A DNA stretch of 64,000 bases from an uncultured Lachnospiraceae bacterium. Its GTDB lineage: Bacteria > Bacillota > Clostridia > Lachnospirales > Lachnospiraceae. Where the stretch lies: contig CAJUMJ010000034.1 in the NCBI GenBank assembly GCA_910587095.1, positions 14,270 through 78,269 on the forward strand, written 5' to 3'. Both the position numbers and the translations under genes were made by a program. The stretch's first letter is position 1, and each line of letters starts with the position of its first letter. Below the pieces are notes generated by a model, which was not told where the DNA came from, did not search any database, and saw nothing but the letters and a program-made list of their open reading frames with translations. This document shows, piece by piece, positions 53,477-62,434 of the stretch.

Positions 53477-55690
53477 TCATTCAACACCTATTTGTTTTTC
53501 CAAATACTTTCTTGTTGTATTTGGAACTAACTTCCATGCTTTCTCAAGTTCTCCGTCTTTCAATGCTTTCCTCACTCTGGATGCACTAATAATCTCACCT
53601 TCTATTTCTGTTCTCGGGAATTCTATAAAGAAAATTTCCTTCTGTGGCAAAACTTTTCTCATCGCTTCATTATAAATATTCGTTACTCTGTCTTCCGGCT
53701 CCTGACCAGCGAAACGATACGTAATATGAAGCGGTTTGGCTATATAATCCGCAAATATTCCAATATCATACTCTGCATTCAATGCAATTACCTCATCTTC
53801 CTCTTTTGAAAAATATTCCCGAAAATTATTTCTTGAAAGAATAAAATTCCCACTCGGTACAACCATAACATTCTCCATGTCTTTCGTACCCTCTTTTACT
53901 AATCTGAATCGTTCCTCAAAAGGAAATAGAGATTCATCCTCCTCTACCACAAACACAATGAGAAGTTCAACCTGCTTTCGAGCCTGTTCGATAAGGTAAT
54001 GATGCCCTCTGCTAAAAGGATTACAATTCATTATAATTGCTCCTGTTGTTCTACCCCCCCCCCAGGAAAAATACCTCTCAGAAAAATATCTGCACAAATA
54101 TTTGCGTTCTATAAAATCCTTCATTATAACATTGATATTAATATGTATCTCTTTTTTAGAAACCTCAGGCATTTCTTTTGCCAGACAAGGTTCTATCATT
54201 TCTAATACACTATCCGCAATCAGCTGATTTGCTTTATGATTACAATGCCCAAAACTATCTGTAACCCAATCGCCCGATATACAATATTTCTCAAAGATTT
54301 TCTCTAAAGATATGCTTTGAATATCAGGTACTTCACCTATCGTTGATAAATAAATTACAATATCATTTTTATAATATTTTCCTATTTGTTCAAGCCTAGT
54401 ATCTATTGCAGCATCAAGTCTGCACATAGCGCCATAGTTCTCTACTCTATAGTGATATCCTTTTTTCAATAACTTCTCTTGAAGGTAACTCTCAATCGTA
54501 TACTGATCCTCAACAAATACTCCTATAACCGTACATGGTCCTAAAAAATAGATTGTCCCGTCATATTCCTCCGGCTGATAGCACACCATTCTTCTTCCAT
54601 CTTTTGCATTAAAATATTTCCCCTTTATATCTTTCTTATATTCAAAAATATGCGACGCACTATATGTTTCTTTTTGCACTATTTCTTCTTTGTAATCGTT
54701 TAATAAAGCCAGTTCTCCATAAAATTTCGTCCCCTGATCTATAGGAATCCACGGTTCCTTAAGATTCAACGGATGTACACTCAATCGTTCTTCTACTTCA
54801 TCACAGAAATTCTTGCCAAATTTTGTTAATTCGCTTTCCTCCGGATATATACAAAAACACGCTACACCTTTTTTTTGTAACTCACGAAGCAATATCGTTG
54901 CCTTCTGATTAATTTCTATATATGCGGAACGTACTGCACGGTCTATATTCAGGTTCTTTAATTGCTCAGCTTCAATCCATTGTATCAACAAATTCTTATA
55001 TGTTGTCATCCTCCCTATCCATCGTTCATCCGCCAGTTTATCCTGCATACGAATATCTCTTCCTCGATCGTCATAAATACGCGGTTCGATCTTATTTAAG
55101 CACTGTATTCCCCTTTTTTCATCCTCGCTCATGAATATACATACAACATTCTGTAATAGCTTTTCTCCAATCTGTTGTTTATCTAAAACCGCAAACTCAA
55201 CTTGAGCATCCCTCAAATGCTTTTTCATCCGATTGTAAATAGCTGGTACTTCCCAAGAAGGTTTTATTACATATACTTTATCATAAGATTCCAAAAACCC
55301 TTTTATTGTCGTTGCCGCTATTTTCTCGTTGCTATTCCTCTCTATATACAAAATATCATCCCATCGCGAATATTCCGCAAGCAGTTCTCCTTGCTCATTA
55401 ACGACCGGAATTTTATGAATTCTGGACCAGTTGCGAAAAATCTCATGCGCTTTTATAATATTGTATCCAACTAGCTTTTTGAAATTTTTGTTAATCTGAA
55501 CCTCACCGTCTTCACCGGCATGCAGCACCTCTCGCATACCTACAATTCCGTAAAGCTTTTTATCCTTGACAATATATATAATTTCCGATGTCTTATATAA
55601 ATATAAATCACACAAATTTTCAAACGGTACTGTTTCCATTTCCTTTTCAATATAATATACCGCTAATCGTGTTATATCTCTCTTTACCAT
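53477..55690 (-). CDS. CBS/SGNH-like/CitC-like fusion protein, copy 2, with G10 tract
   Basis: 737 residues, tandem paralogue of the 51177 gene with the same three parts: CBS-like IIYIVKDKKLYGIVGMREVLH and IHKIPVVNEQGELLAEYSRWDD, central TIYFLGPCTVIGVFVEDQYTIESYLQ and VTDSFGHCNHKANQLIADSVL, and C-terminal CitC-like IIMNCNPFSRGHHYLIEQARKQVELLIVFVVEED. Here the nucleotide motif is SRGH rather than HIGH. A run of ten G at 54063-54054, codon ~543, lies directly before this catalytic domain (SWGGGRT). Loss or gain of one G leads to stop codons within a few codons, so expression could be switched. ATG 55690 follows GGAAAG. Confidence 0.75.
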   Translation of the reverse strand: MVKRDITRLAVYYIEKEMETVPFENLCDLYLYKTSEIIYIVKDKKLYGIVGMREVLHAGEDGEVQINKNFKKLVGYNIIKAHEIFRNWSRIHKIPVVNEQGELLAEYSRWDDILYIERNSNEKIAATTIKGFLESYDKVYVIKPSWEVPAIYNRMKKHLRDAQVEFAVLDKQQIGEKLLQNVVCIFMSEDEKRGIQCLNKIEPRIYDDRGRDIRMQDKLADERWIGRMTTYKNLLIQWIEAEQLKNLNIDRAVRSAYIEINQKATILLRELQKKGVACFCIYPEESELTKFGKNFCDEVEERLSVHPLNLKEPWIPIDQGTKFYGELALLNDYKEEIVQKETYSASHIFEYKKDIKGKYFNAKDGRRMVCYQPEEYDGTIYFLGPCTVIGVFVEDQYTIESYLQEKLLKKGYHYRVENYGAMCRLDAAIDTRLEQIGKYYKNDIVIYLSTIGEVPDIQSISLEKIFEKYCISGDWVTDSFGHCNHKANQLIADSVLEMIEPCLAKEMPEVSKKEIHININVIMKDFIERKYLCRYFSERYFSWGGGRTTGAIIMNCNPFSRGHHYLIEQARKQVELLIVFVVEEDESLFPFEERFRLVKEGTKDMENVMVVPSGNFILSRNNFREYFSKEEDEVIALNAEYDIGIFADYIAKPLHITYRFAGQEPEDRVTNIYNEAMRKVLPQKEIFFIEFPRTEIEGEIISASRVRKALKDGELEKAWKLVPNTTRKYLEKQIGVE
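54054..54063 (-). repeat. Poly-G tract (G10) within coding sequence
   Basis: Ten consecutive G (C on the plus strand) in an otherwise AT-rich gene, encoding the GGG of SWGGGRTTG. With nine G the frame reads TAA after seven codons past the tract; with eleven G a TAG follows at once. This is the classical layout of a slipped-strand on/off switch. Confidence 0.8.
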
Positions 55691-55802
55691 ATTTTCTTTC
55701 CGATTCCCACATCTAATTTGCACATCTGCATAAAATATTTCTATCTTAAAGCAGATATATATTTTCAGCCTACATTTATTTGAGAAAATCCCATTTACCT
55801 TC

Positions 55803-57356
55803 TTAAACATTCATCAAAGTACTAGCATACTTTAATACATTGACTTTTTCCACGGCGTCTTTGTTTCCTACAATATTAGCCCCCAATGCACCGCCAATAT
55901 TGCCTACAAAAGTTCCGACCTCCGTTGGCGCTCCTACTGCAGCAAAAATACCCGCTACCGCAAAAAAAGCATCTCCCGCCCCAATCGTGTCCTTTACTGT
56001 TAGTGTAAATGCCGGGCATTCCTGTACTTTGCCCTCGCATATTCCCCACGCTCCTTTAGATCCCCTAGTCAGCCACCCCATCCCGTTCAGATGATCTGCT
56101 AATTTCATTAGACCCGAATTCTCATCCATCGAACATTCCGGAAATGCCAGCTTTAGCTCCTGTTGATCCAATGTAAAAGCATCCGCTCTCGTATATTTTG
56201 TAATGATATTTAAACCTTTATTAGACGAATTAGTCTGGCAATTCAAAACAAGATATTTCGCATCTTTCTGAATAATATCCATTACTTCCCTGTCTACCAA
56301 GCCATGTCCAAAATCGCATAGAAAAACTACATCATACTTTGCCACTTCCGTTTTTAAATTTTCCTTAAAATTTCTGTACGCTTCCTTTTCGTACAGCATA
56401 TTGTCGGGAATATTATTAACTGCAAATATTTTTTTATAATCTTCACGCTTTTCATTATGCGTGAGATATCTATGCTTTACAATCGTTGGAACCTCTTGGC
56501 TGTATACCAAATTCAGATGAACCTGGTCTGCTAACTCGTCAAGAAAACGTCGCCGCACACTTTCCTCATTCCCCACTATCGATAGCAATGTAATATTATT
56601 CGTAAACGTTGCCAGATGCCTCGTTATCGCTATAGCCCCTCCCAAATATTCCTCTGTGCGAGAAACCCTTGCCGAATATCCCATATCCTTCGACATGATG
56701 CCTTGCACATTGCAATATGTATATTTATCTATAATTACATCTCCAACAACCAGTACATTCAATTTACTGATTTTTTCCACATAACCTTTGATTTCTTTTA
56801 AACTATGCCTCAATTTAAAGTCTTCCATAAAGTGCCTAACTTCATCTGTCAGACCAGACATTGCTGTATTGATCAGTCTCGTGGAACTAAATACATCTCC
56901 GGTTGTAAATGCGATCCTGCCGCCATGTTTTTCCACCTGTGTTTTTTCTTCAGTTATTTTCCCTGTAATATCATCCTCTGATTTTGCATATTCTTCCCCC
57001 TTTACATAAATGTCCGGTTTAACGCTCTCTATCGTATCATCAGCTGTATATCCTTCAGACAACATGACATAGTCGACACACTCTAAAGCACTCAAAACTT
57101 TCATACGCATTTCATCATCAAAATACGGTCTGCCAGGTCCTTTACGCACATATTGAGCTGCAGTAATTGATACCACTAAGACGTCCGCCATCATTTTTGC
57201 CTGTTCTAAATGAATAACATGCCCTGGATGAATTAAGTCAAACACCCCATGACACAATGCTATTGTTTTTTCTTCCTTCTTCAACCACGGTCTAACTTTA
57301 TCCCTAAACTCTGCTTGTGACACTTCTTTACACATATCTCTCATTAACCTTTTCAT
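55803..57356 (-). CDS. Nucleotidyltransferase-PfkB kinase fusion, HldE-like with reversed domain order
   Basis: About 517 residues. N-terminal domain: ALCHGVFDLIHPGHVIHLEQAKMMADVLVVSITA (HPGH motif) and DIYVKGEEY, like the RfaE/HldE or glycerol-phosphate cytidylyltransferase domain. C-terminal domain (~190-517) is a PfkB sugar kinase: LNVLVVGDVIIDKY, YLGGAIAITRHLA and the catalytic DTIGAGDAFFAVAG. In E. coli HldE the kinase comes first; here it comes second. It probably phosphorylates and nucleotidyl-activates a heptose-like or other sugar, using substrate from the split transketolase next door. Start uncertain: ATG 57356, 57344 or 57335, with TTG 57365 less likely. Confidence 0.85.
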   Translation of the reverse strand: MKRLMRDMCKEVSQAEFRDKVRPWLKKEEKTIALCHGVFDLIHPGHVIHLEQAKMMADVLVVSITAAQYVRKGPGRPYFDDEMRMKVLSALECVDYVMLSEGYTADDTIESVKPDIYVKGEEYAKSEDDITGKITEEKTQVEKHGGRIAFTTGDVFSSTRLINTAMSGLTDEVRHFMEDFKLRHSLKEIKGYVEKISKLNVLVVGDVIIDKYTYCNVQGIMSKDMGYSARVSRTEEYLGGAIAITRHLATFTNNITLLSIVGNEESVRRRFLDELADQVHLNLVYSQEVPTIVKHRYLTHNEKREDYKKIFAVNNIPDNMLYEKEAYRNFKENLKTEVAKYDVVFLCDFGHGLVDREVMDIIQKDAKYLVLNCQTNSSNKGLNIITKYTRADAFTLDQQELKLAFPECSMDENSGLMKLADHLNGMGWLTRGSKGAWGICEGKVQECPAFTLTVKDTIGAGDAFFAVAGIFAAVGAPTEVGTFVGNIGGALGANIVGNKDAVEKVNVLKYASTLMNV

Positions 57357-57439
57357 ATATGGCAAATTTTATTCGGTATTTAATTGCGCTTTTCGTTTAA
57401 ATGCGTATTGTACAATTCAAACTCACATTACCCTTTTTG

Positions 57440-58102
57440 CTACTCAAAAAATATAAAACTATAATCTCCTGTATATCCCCATTGTTTATACAGCCATTCC
57501 CATTCGTCCACGGCAAAATAACTTGCACAAGTAATCTGCCAGTACAACATATTTACTTCTTCTTCATCATTCCTAAAAGATTCCACCATAATATAACTAT
57601 TTTTTTTGCTGACACGTTCAATTTCCTGAACCGCCTTTTTTAAATCAAATATCTTTAAATTGTGCAGAGTTGCCAGACTAATGACCAGATCAAATTCATC
57701 ATCACCAAACGGAATATCCTGTGCCTGCCCATATTTTAAGCTATCTCGAATTTCTTCTTTTGCATGTGCAAGTGCATATTGTGAAATATCAATTCCATGT
57801 ACCTCAAGTCCCGGAACCACCTGTGTTAATTCGTACAACAAATGTGCCATTCCGCAGCCAACGTCCAATACCCTTTGTTCTGGTTTTAACTGATAATAAT
57901 CTGCAATTTTTTGCGCGACCGGTTTCCATCTTCCATCATATCGATAGCCGCCATAGCCAAATTTTCTTTCACCGTCCCAATAATCAAATCCATATTGTTT
58001 CGCAATTTTAGCACACTCTGCTTTACTTGCCTCATTTACTCTGCCCAAATAATCTCTTTTGGTAGCTTTGTGTACTTCCGATACCAAATCAATATAAGCC
58101 AT
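57440..58102 (-). CDS. Class I SAM-dependent methyltransferase
   Basis: 220 residues. Motif I VLDVGCGMAHLLYELT, acidic HGIDISQYALAHA, post-I FDLVISLATLHNL and VSKKNSYIMVESFRND. Methyltransf_11-like. It lies between the kinase-nucleotidyltransferase gene and the transketolase subunits, suggesting it methylates an intermediate of that pathway. GAGAGGAG site. Confidence 0.84.
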   Translation of the reverse strand: MAYIDLVSEVHKATKRDYLGRVNEASKAECAKIAKQYGFDYWDGERKFGYGGYRYDGRWKPVAQKIADYYQLKPEQRVLDVGCGMAHLLYELTQVVPGLEVHGIDISQYALAHAKEEIRDSLKYGQAQDIPFGDDEFDLVISLATLHNLKIFDLKKAVQEIERVSKKNSYIMVESFRNDEEEVNMLYWQITCASYFAVDEWEWLYKQWGYTGDYSFIFFE

Positions 58103-58115
58103 GGTTCCTCTCCTC

Positions 58116-59030
58116 TCATTTCATTACGATTTGTATTGCTTCTTTTAAACAAGCCTGTCCGATCCCGTTTTGATTTTTAACCTCTTCATATGTACCATAC
58201 CCGTGTGAAAACTCTCGCAATCCCAATCTCTTAAACCTTACGGCCTTACCATACTCCGCAATAACCTCAGATACTGCACTTCCTAAACCGCCTATGATAT
58301 TATGATCCTCTACAGTAATAATTTTACCGGTTTCCTCAACTGCTTTTATGAGAACTTCCTGATCTAGTGGCTTTATGGTATGCATATTAATAACCCTAAT
58401 TCCAATCCCATCTTCTTTTATCTGATCGGCCACCTCCAAAATATCCGGTAAAACAGTCCCCATTCCTACAATTGTCAAATCGTTTCCCTCTCTGACAGTA
58501 ACAGCTTTTCCAATCTGAAAATCATAATCTTCCATGTAAATTTCCGGTTCTCTATTCGTCCCAAGCCGTAAGTACACTGGCCCCACATGCTCATATGCTG
58601 CAAATGCTGCCTTCCTCACTTCCATGGGACTTGCTGGCGTGATAATCTGTAAATTGGGCAATGCACGAAGCCCTCCCAAATCCTCTGTCGCATGATGTGT
58701 TGGTCCCAGTTCACTATAAATCATTCCCGCACCGGTACCAATCAACTTGACATTTTGGTTTTGCAGACATACATCATTTCTAATAAATTCTAAAGCGCGA
58801 AAAGCAAGAAATACTCCTATTGTATAAGCAAAAGGAATTTTCCCTTGATTCGCCATACCAGCAGCTACAGCAACCATATTTGCTTCGGAAATTCCTAGAT
58901 TCAAATATTGATTTGGAAAACTTTTTTGATATTTGTCATACACAATAATTCCATTATCAGCTAATAAAGCAAATACTCTTTTATCCTTTTGAGCCAATTC
59001 ATATAAGGTATCCAAATAAGCTGTTCTCAT
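58116..59030 (-). CDS. Transketolase, C-terminal (pyrimidine-binding) subunit
   Basis: About 304 residues. Pyrimidine-binding domain with the catalytic Glu in NLGISEANMVAVAAG, GPTHHATEDLGGLRALPN, and the C-terminal transketolase domain VGMGTVLPDILEV. Pairs with the N-terminal subunit encoded next (8 bases away) to make a TPP-dependent ketol transferase; split transketolases are common in such loci. Transfers a two-carbon unit, perhaps to build a branched or extended sugar. ATG 59030 follows GAGG. Confidence 0.9.
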   Translation of the reverse strand: MRTAYLDTLYELAQKDKRVFALLADNGIIVYDKYQKSFPNQYLNLGISEANMVAVAAGMANQGKIPFAYTIGVFLAFRALEFIRNDVCLQNQNVKLIGTGAGMIYSELGPTHHATEDLGGLRALPNLQIITPASPMEVRKAAFAAYEHVGPVYLRLGTNREPEIYMEDYDFQIGKAVTVREGNDLTIVGMGTVLPDILEVADQIKEDGIGIRVINMHTIKPLDQEVLIKAVEETGKIITVEDHNIIGGLGSAVSEVIAEYGKAVRFKRLGLREFSHGYGTYEEVKNQNGIGQACLKEAIQIVMK

Positions 59031-59043
59031 TCCCAATTCCTCA

Positions 59044-59865
59044 TTAAGCTAAGTCTTTTTCCGTTAATCCAAGCTCAGTCATCAAAACCGGCAATTCCTG
59101 TTGATTAGGCATTCGATAATGCCAAATCGGTACTCCTTCCATAAACGAAACTCCCTTTCCCTTAATTGTATTAGCGATAATTAAAGTTGGCTTTGTATCC
59201 ATCCTTGTAAGCAGCGCTTTTTTTATTTCATGATAATTATGTCCGTCGATCTCAAGCACGTTCCATCCAAATGAGCGCCATTTATCTCCAAAGGGTTTCA
59301 AATGCACGATATTCTCTACATTATCCATTCCCTGCAGCTTATTATGATCAATAATAGCCGTTAAATTATCCAATTCTAACGTAGGTGCTGATAATGCCCC
59401 TTCCCACACGGAACCTTCCTGGCACTCTCCATCTCCTAATACAACATATGTATGATTAGCTTTTCCATCTATCTTATTCGCATATGATATGCCTATTCCA
59501 AAAGAGAGCCCATGTCCTAGTGCACCCGTGGATGCCTCTACACCTGGTATCTCATGAATTTTCGGATGTCCTCCAAATCTTGATCCTGGCTGACCCACAC
59601 TGAGCAGTTCTTCTTCCGGGAAGAAACCAGCCTTTGCCAATGCTGCATACAAAGCATAACTGGCATGACCTTTACTTAATATAAAATAATCTCTGTCTTC
59701 CCATTCCGGATTTTGTGGATCATAATGCAGCACATCGTCAAAGTACAGCACGCTGATGATATCCGCAGCCGAAAACGCTGCACCCATATGACCGCCCCCT
59801 GCGTGATGCGCTATTCTATAAATAGACTTCCTTATTTCCTTTGCATTTTCTTGTATTGACTCCAT
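59044..59865 (-). CDS. Transketolase, N-terminal (TPP-binding) subunit
   Basis: 273 residues. GGHMGAAFSAADI, SKGHASYALYAAL, GSRFGGHPKI, VEASTGALGHGLS and the TPP motif GDGECQEGSVWEGALSAPTLELDNLTAIIDHNK (GDG...N). Complete TPP/PP-binding half of transketolase. AAGGAG site. Its partner follows. The pair sits between radical SAM and HldE-like genes, so it is likely part of dedicated sugar synthesis rather than the pentose phosphate pathway. Confidence 0.91.
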   Translation of the reverse strand: MESIQENAKEIRKSIYRIAHHAGGGHMGAAFSAADIISVLYFDDVLHYDPQNPEWEDRDYFILSKGHASYALYAALAKAGFFPEEELLSVGQPGSRFGGHPKIHEIPGVEASTGALGHGLSFGIGISYANKIDGKANHTYVVLGDGECQEGSVWEGALSAPTLELDNLTAIIDHNKLQGMDNVENIVHLKPFGDKWRSFGWNVLEIDGHNYHEIKKALLTRMDTKPTLIIANTIKGKGVSFMEGVPIWHYRMPNQQELPVLMTELGLTEKDLA

Positions 59866-59876
59866 GTGCAGTCTCC

Positions 59877-60947
59877 TTAAATGAAATTAATATGATTCAA
59901 ATCCATATTAACAAACGATCCTATCAATTCATTTCTACTGTCGTAAGCACAATTATGCTTACATACTTTTTTGGCATCAAATTCTGCGAATTTCCTTGTT
60001 ACCTCTTCGGAATACCAGCCATTCTTGAAAGAAATTTCTGACAAATCACAAACTCTCCCTTTGCTCATATATGCCGTGTCCTGACAATAATAAACTTTAG
60101 AATTTGCAGCAATCACACATTCAAATTCCTTGCGGAAGCATTTGCTATATCCTCTTTCAAATACAACACTGTTGTCAAAGTCTCCGGTATATAAATCTAT
60201 GACTTTGAATTTATCGTCTGTCAGCTCTCTTTGCATGACTGTCAATTCTTCTGTTACATATCTTCTAAATTCCTTATGATATTCCTTGGTAGCAGTCGTA
60301 ATCAGCGGCGAAAACTTCACATGATTAACTCCCAGCTTCTTCATCAGCTCAGCAATTGCTCTGACTTCCTGATGATTTTCTTTTCCAACCACCACATTAA
60401 TTCCAAATTCACAGGTATCCTCTTTTATTCGCGCAAAATTCTCTATATTTTCACACAACTCATTAAATGAATGTTCTTTAATACCACGTATTTTGCAGTA
60501 CATTGCATCATTTAACGATTCTACTGATATTCTTACCCACTTGGCTTTTGCAAGAAGCTTCGCTTTCCTTCCCTTCAACAAACTCCCATTTGTAATTGCT
60601 GATAAATCAATACCCGCTTCAACAATCTTTTCCATGGCCTCTTCAATATAGGTATAAAGAAGCGGTTCCCCGCCGCCCGTGAAAGTAATTGCTTTCACAC
60701 CCATATCTGCCATATCAGATATAATTTCCATCATTTTGTCATGTGGAATCTCGTCATTAGGTTTATATTCATCCAAATCCACATAAGAGTGTCTATAATG
60801 ACAATAACTACAATCATGGTTGCAACGGTTCGTTGGTTTCATTCTAATATATACAGGTGCACATCTTCTACCATTCATTAAATTCTGTAATAGCTCATGA
60901 TGATAAAAAATTTTTAATTCGCTGTAAGGCGTACTATTTCTTCCCAC
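59877..60947 (-). CDS. Radical SAM enzyme 1
   Basis: About 356 residues. The 4Fe-4S motif CNHDCSYC (CxxxCxxC, ~50), then AITFTGGGEPLLYTYIEE (GGEP SAM motif) and a C-terminal Cys set (CFRKEFEC, YYCQD, CKHNCAYD) that suggests an auxiliary cluster. Chemistry unknown; likely acts on a sugar-nucleotide or sugar phosphate in the glycan pathway. The start is placed at GTG 60947 with GGTGGAGG upstream; ATG 60968 or 60986 (overlapping the upstream gene) are alternatives. Confidence 0.83.
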   Translation of the reverse strand: MGRNSTPYSELKIFYHHELLQNLMNGRRCAPVYIRMKPTNRCNHDCSYCHYRHSYVDLDEYKPNDEIPHDKMMEIISDMADMGVKAITFTGGGEPLLYTYIEEAMEKIVEAGIDLSAITNGSLLKGRKAKLLAKAKWVRISVESLNDAMYCKIRGIKEHSFNELCENIENFARIKEDTCEFGINVVVGKENHQEVRAIAELMKKLGVNHVKFSPLITTATKEYHKEFRRYVTEELTVMQRELTDDKFKVIDLYTGDFDNSVVFERGYSKCFRKEFECVIAANSKVYYCQDTAYMSKGRVCDLSEISFKNGWYSEEVTRKFAEFDAKKVCKHNCAYDSRNELIGSFVNMDLNHINFI

Positions 60948-60969
60948 TATAACCTCCACCCCTTTCATC

Positions 60970-62031
60970 TTAGATAAAGTTAGCATGTTCTCCCGGATGC
61001 TTTAACTCATGCAAATATTTATTCATTTCATCCATCCTACATATTTTTCCGCAATTCTCATCAAGATTCATCTCCGTCAAATATTCAACAACCTCTTTTC
61101 TACGCTGTCCTTCCCAAATATTACAAAAGCTTTCCTCATATAAATTTCCATATTTCAATTCCCCTCTCCCGAGAATCCTAATGCAGGAATATACATCCCC
61201 ATCCGCATTTATATATACCATAAAAGGAAGTGCAAGACATTGCGTATACCCTCTATCACATGAAATATTTTTCATGGTATGAGACCTGAAATATACTTTG
61301 AAATCATCCGTTTCCAGCGCTTTCACGCTCTTTCCTAGTTCAATCATCTCCTGATAATCCACCTGAATAATATGCTGATTTTGAGGATGCTGCAAAAATG
61401 GCTTAATTGTAAAATAGTCAACTCCTATTTTCCTCAATTCTTTTCCCATTTGCACTAATTCATCTTTATTATCCGGAAGCAACAACAATTGAACGCCTAT
61501 CGTTGTTTTTAACTTTTGATCATACTTTACCCTAACCGCTTCCTGCATATTGAACAGCACACGTTCCAAATCCCCTTCTGTCCCACGTTGAATTTTATTG
61601 TAAGTGTGATGCGTAATTCCGGCCGTGCTAAAGCGAATCCACGTCAAAGATTTTAAACATTCTTTCGAAACCTCTGGAGTCAGAAGTACACCATTGGTGG
61701 ACATCGCTGCATCAATGCCATATGCTTTTGTCTTATTTATAATTTCCGGAGCATCCTTATGTAGAAGCGGCTCTCCATCACCTGCATATACGACACTTTT
61801 CAGGCCTTTAGAGGCCAACTCTGACAAATTATCGACCAATATCTTTGTATCCAAAAATTTTGAATTATGATTCATATATTCAAAAGAACAAAATACGCAT
61901 CTATGGTTACATCCACTAGACAATGACACTTCTATTTCTATAGGATATATATTTTCTCCCTTTAACCAACGGGCAACTACCTCCGGATGATAAATTAATT
62001 TGTGTGAATCAAGCCGTAGATTATTCGACAT
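60970..62031 (-). CDS. Radical SAM enzyme 2 with SPASM-like C-terminus
   Basis: 353 residues. CNHRCVFC motif (CxxxCxxC, ~41), VVYAGDGEPLLHKDAPEI (GDGEP variant), and C-terminal CIRILGRGELKYGNLYEESFCNIWEGQRRKE plus CGKICRMDEM, matching SPASM-like auxiliary cluster regions. AAAGGAAAAGGAAT site. Paired with radical SAM 1; two different radical steps, or a partner pair, are implied. Confidence 0.85.
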   Translation of the reverse strand: MSNNLRLDSHKLIYHPEVVARWLKGENIYPIEIEVSLSSGCNHRCVFCSFEYMNHNSKFLDTKILVDNLSELASKGLKSVVYAGDGEPLLHKDAPEIINKTKAYGIDAAMSTNGVLLTPEVSKECLKSLTWIRFSTAGITHHTYNKIQRGTEGDLERVLFNMQEAVRVKYDQKLKTTIGVQLLLLPDNKDELVQMGKELRKIGVDYFTIKPFLQHPQNQHIIQVDYQEMIELGKSVKALETDDFKVYFRSHTMKNISCDRGYTQCLALPFMVYINADGDVYSCIRILGRGELKYGNLYEESFCNIWEGQRRKEVVEYLTEMNLDENCGKICRMDEMNKYLHELKHPGEHANFI

Positions 62032-62094
62032 ATTCCTTTTCCTTTCTTTTAAATTAAAGTCAGTTTAAAGCGCGCTTATGTTTCATATTGCTTT

Positions 62095-62325
62095 CTACAT
62101 ACTATCCCAAAACAGCTGACTATACACCTCATTTAGCCGTGTTTGCACACACCTGTAGGCGTTCAGAAGCTCCGCTTCATTTCCCTCCGCATTTATTTCC
62201 AATACATCCTGACACTTAAATTTTTTCAGATACATCTCCTGCAGCTCTTTTCTTGTAAATGCAGCATCGCCATAAGGATACCCATATGTTTTCTGATACT
62301 TTGCTTTGCAAAAGCAGATTCTCAT
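62095..62325 (-). CDS. Small unrecognised protein, possible gene remnant
   Basis: 76 residues from ATG 62325: RICFCKAKYQKTYGYPYGD... ending EVYSQLFWDSM. No family is recognised. The reading frame stays open upstream to about 62440 and encodes plausible protein (GEESSFCNGEKNIVGYDLTPVYRDYAELFSPFDK) with no start codon, so the piece may be the end of a truncated gene. An ATGGCGAAAAAAATA at about 62406 would enter this frame if its A7 run gained one base. Between the 62435 transferase gene and the radical SAM genes. Confidence 0.45.
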   Translation of the reverse strand: MRICFCKAKYQKTYGYPYGDAAFTRKELQEMYLKKFKCQDVLEINAEGNEAELLNAYRCVQTRLNEVYSQLFWDSM

Positions 62326-62434
62326 TTTGTCAAAAGGGGAAAACAGCTCCGCATAGTCCCTGTAAACCGGTGTCAGATCATAACCGACTATATTTTTTTC
62401 GCCATTGCAAAAGGAGGATTCTTCGCCAATCCTT

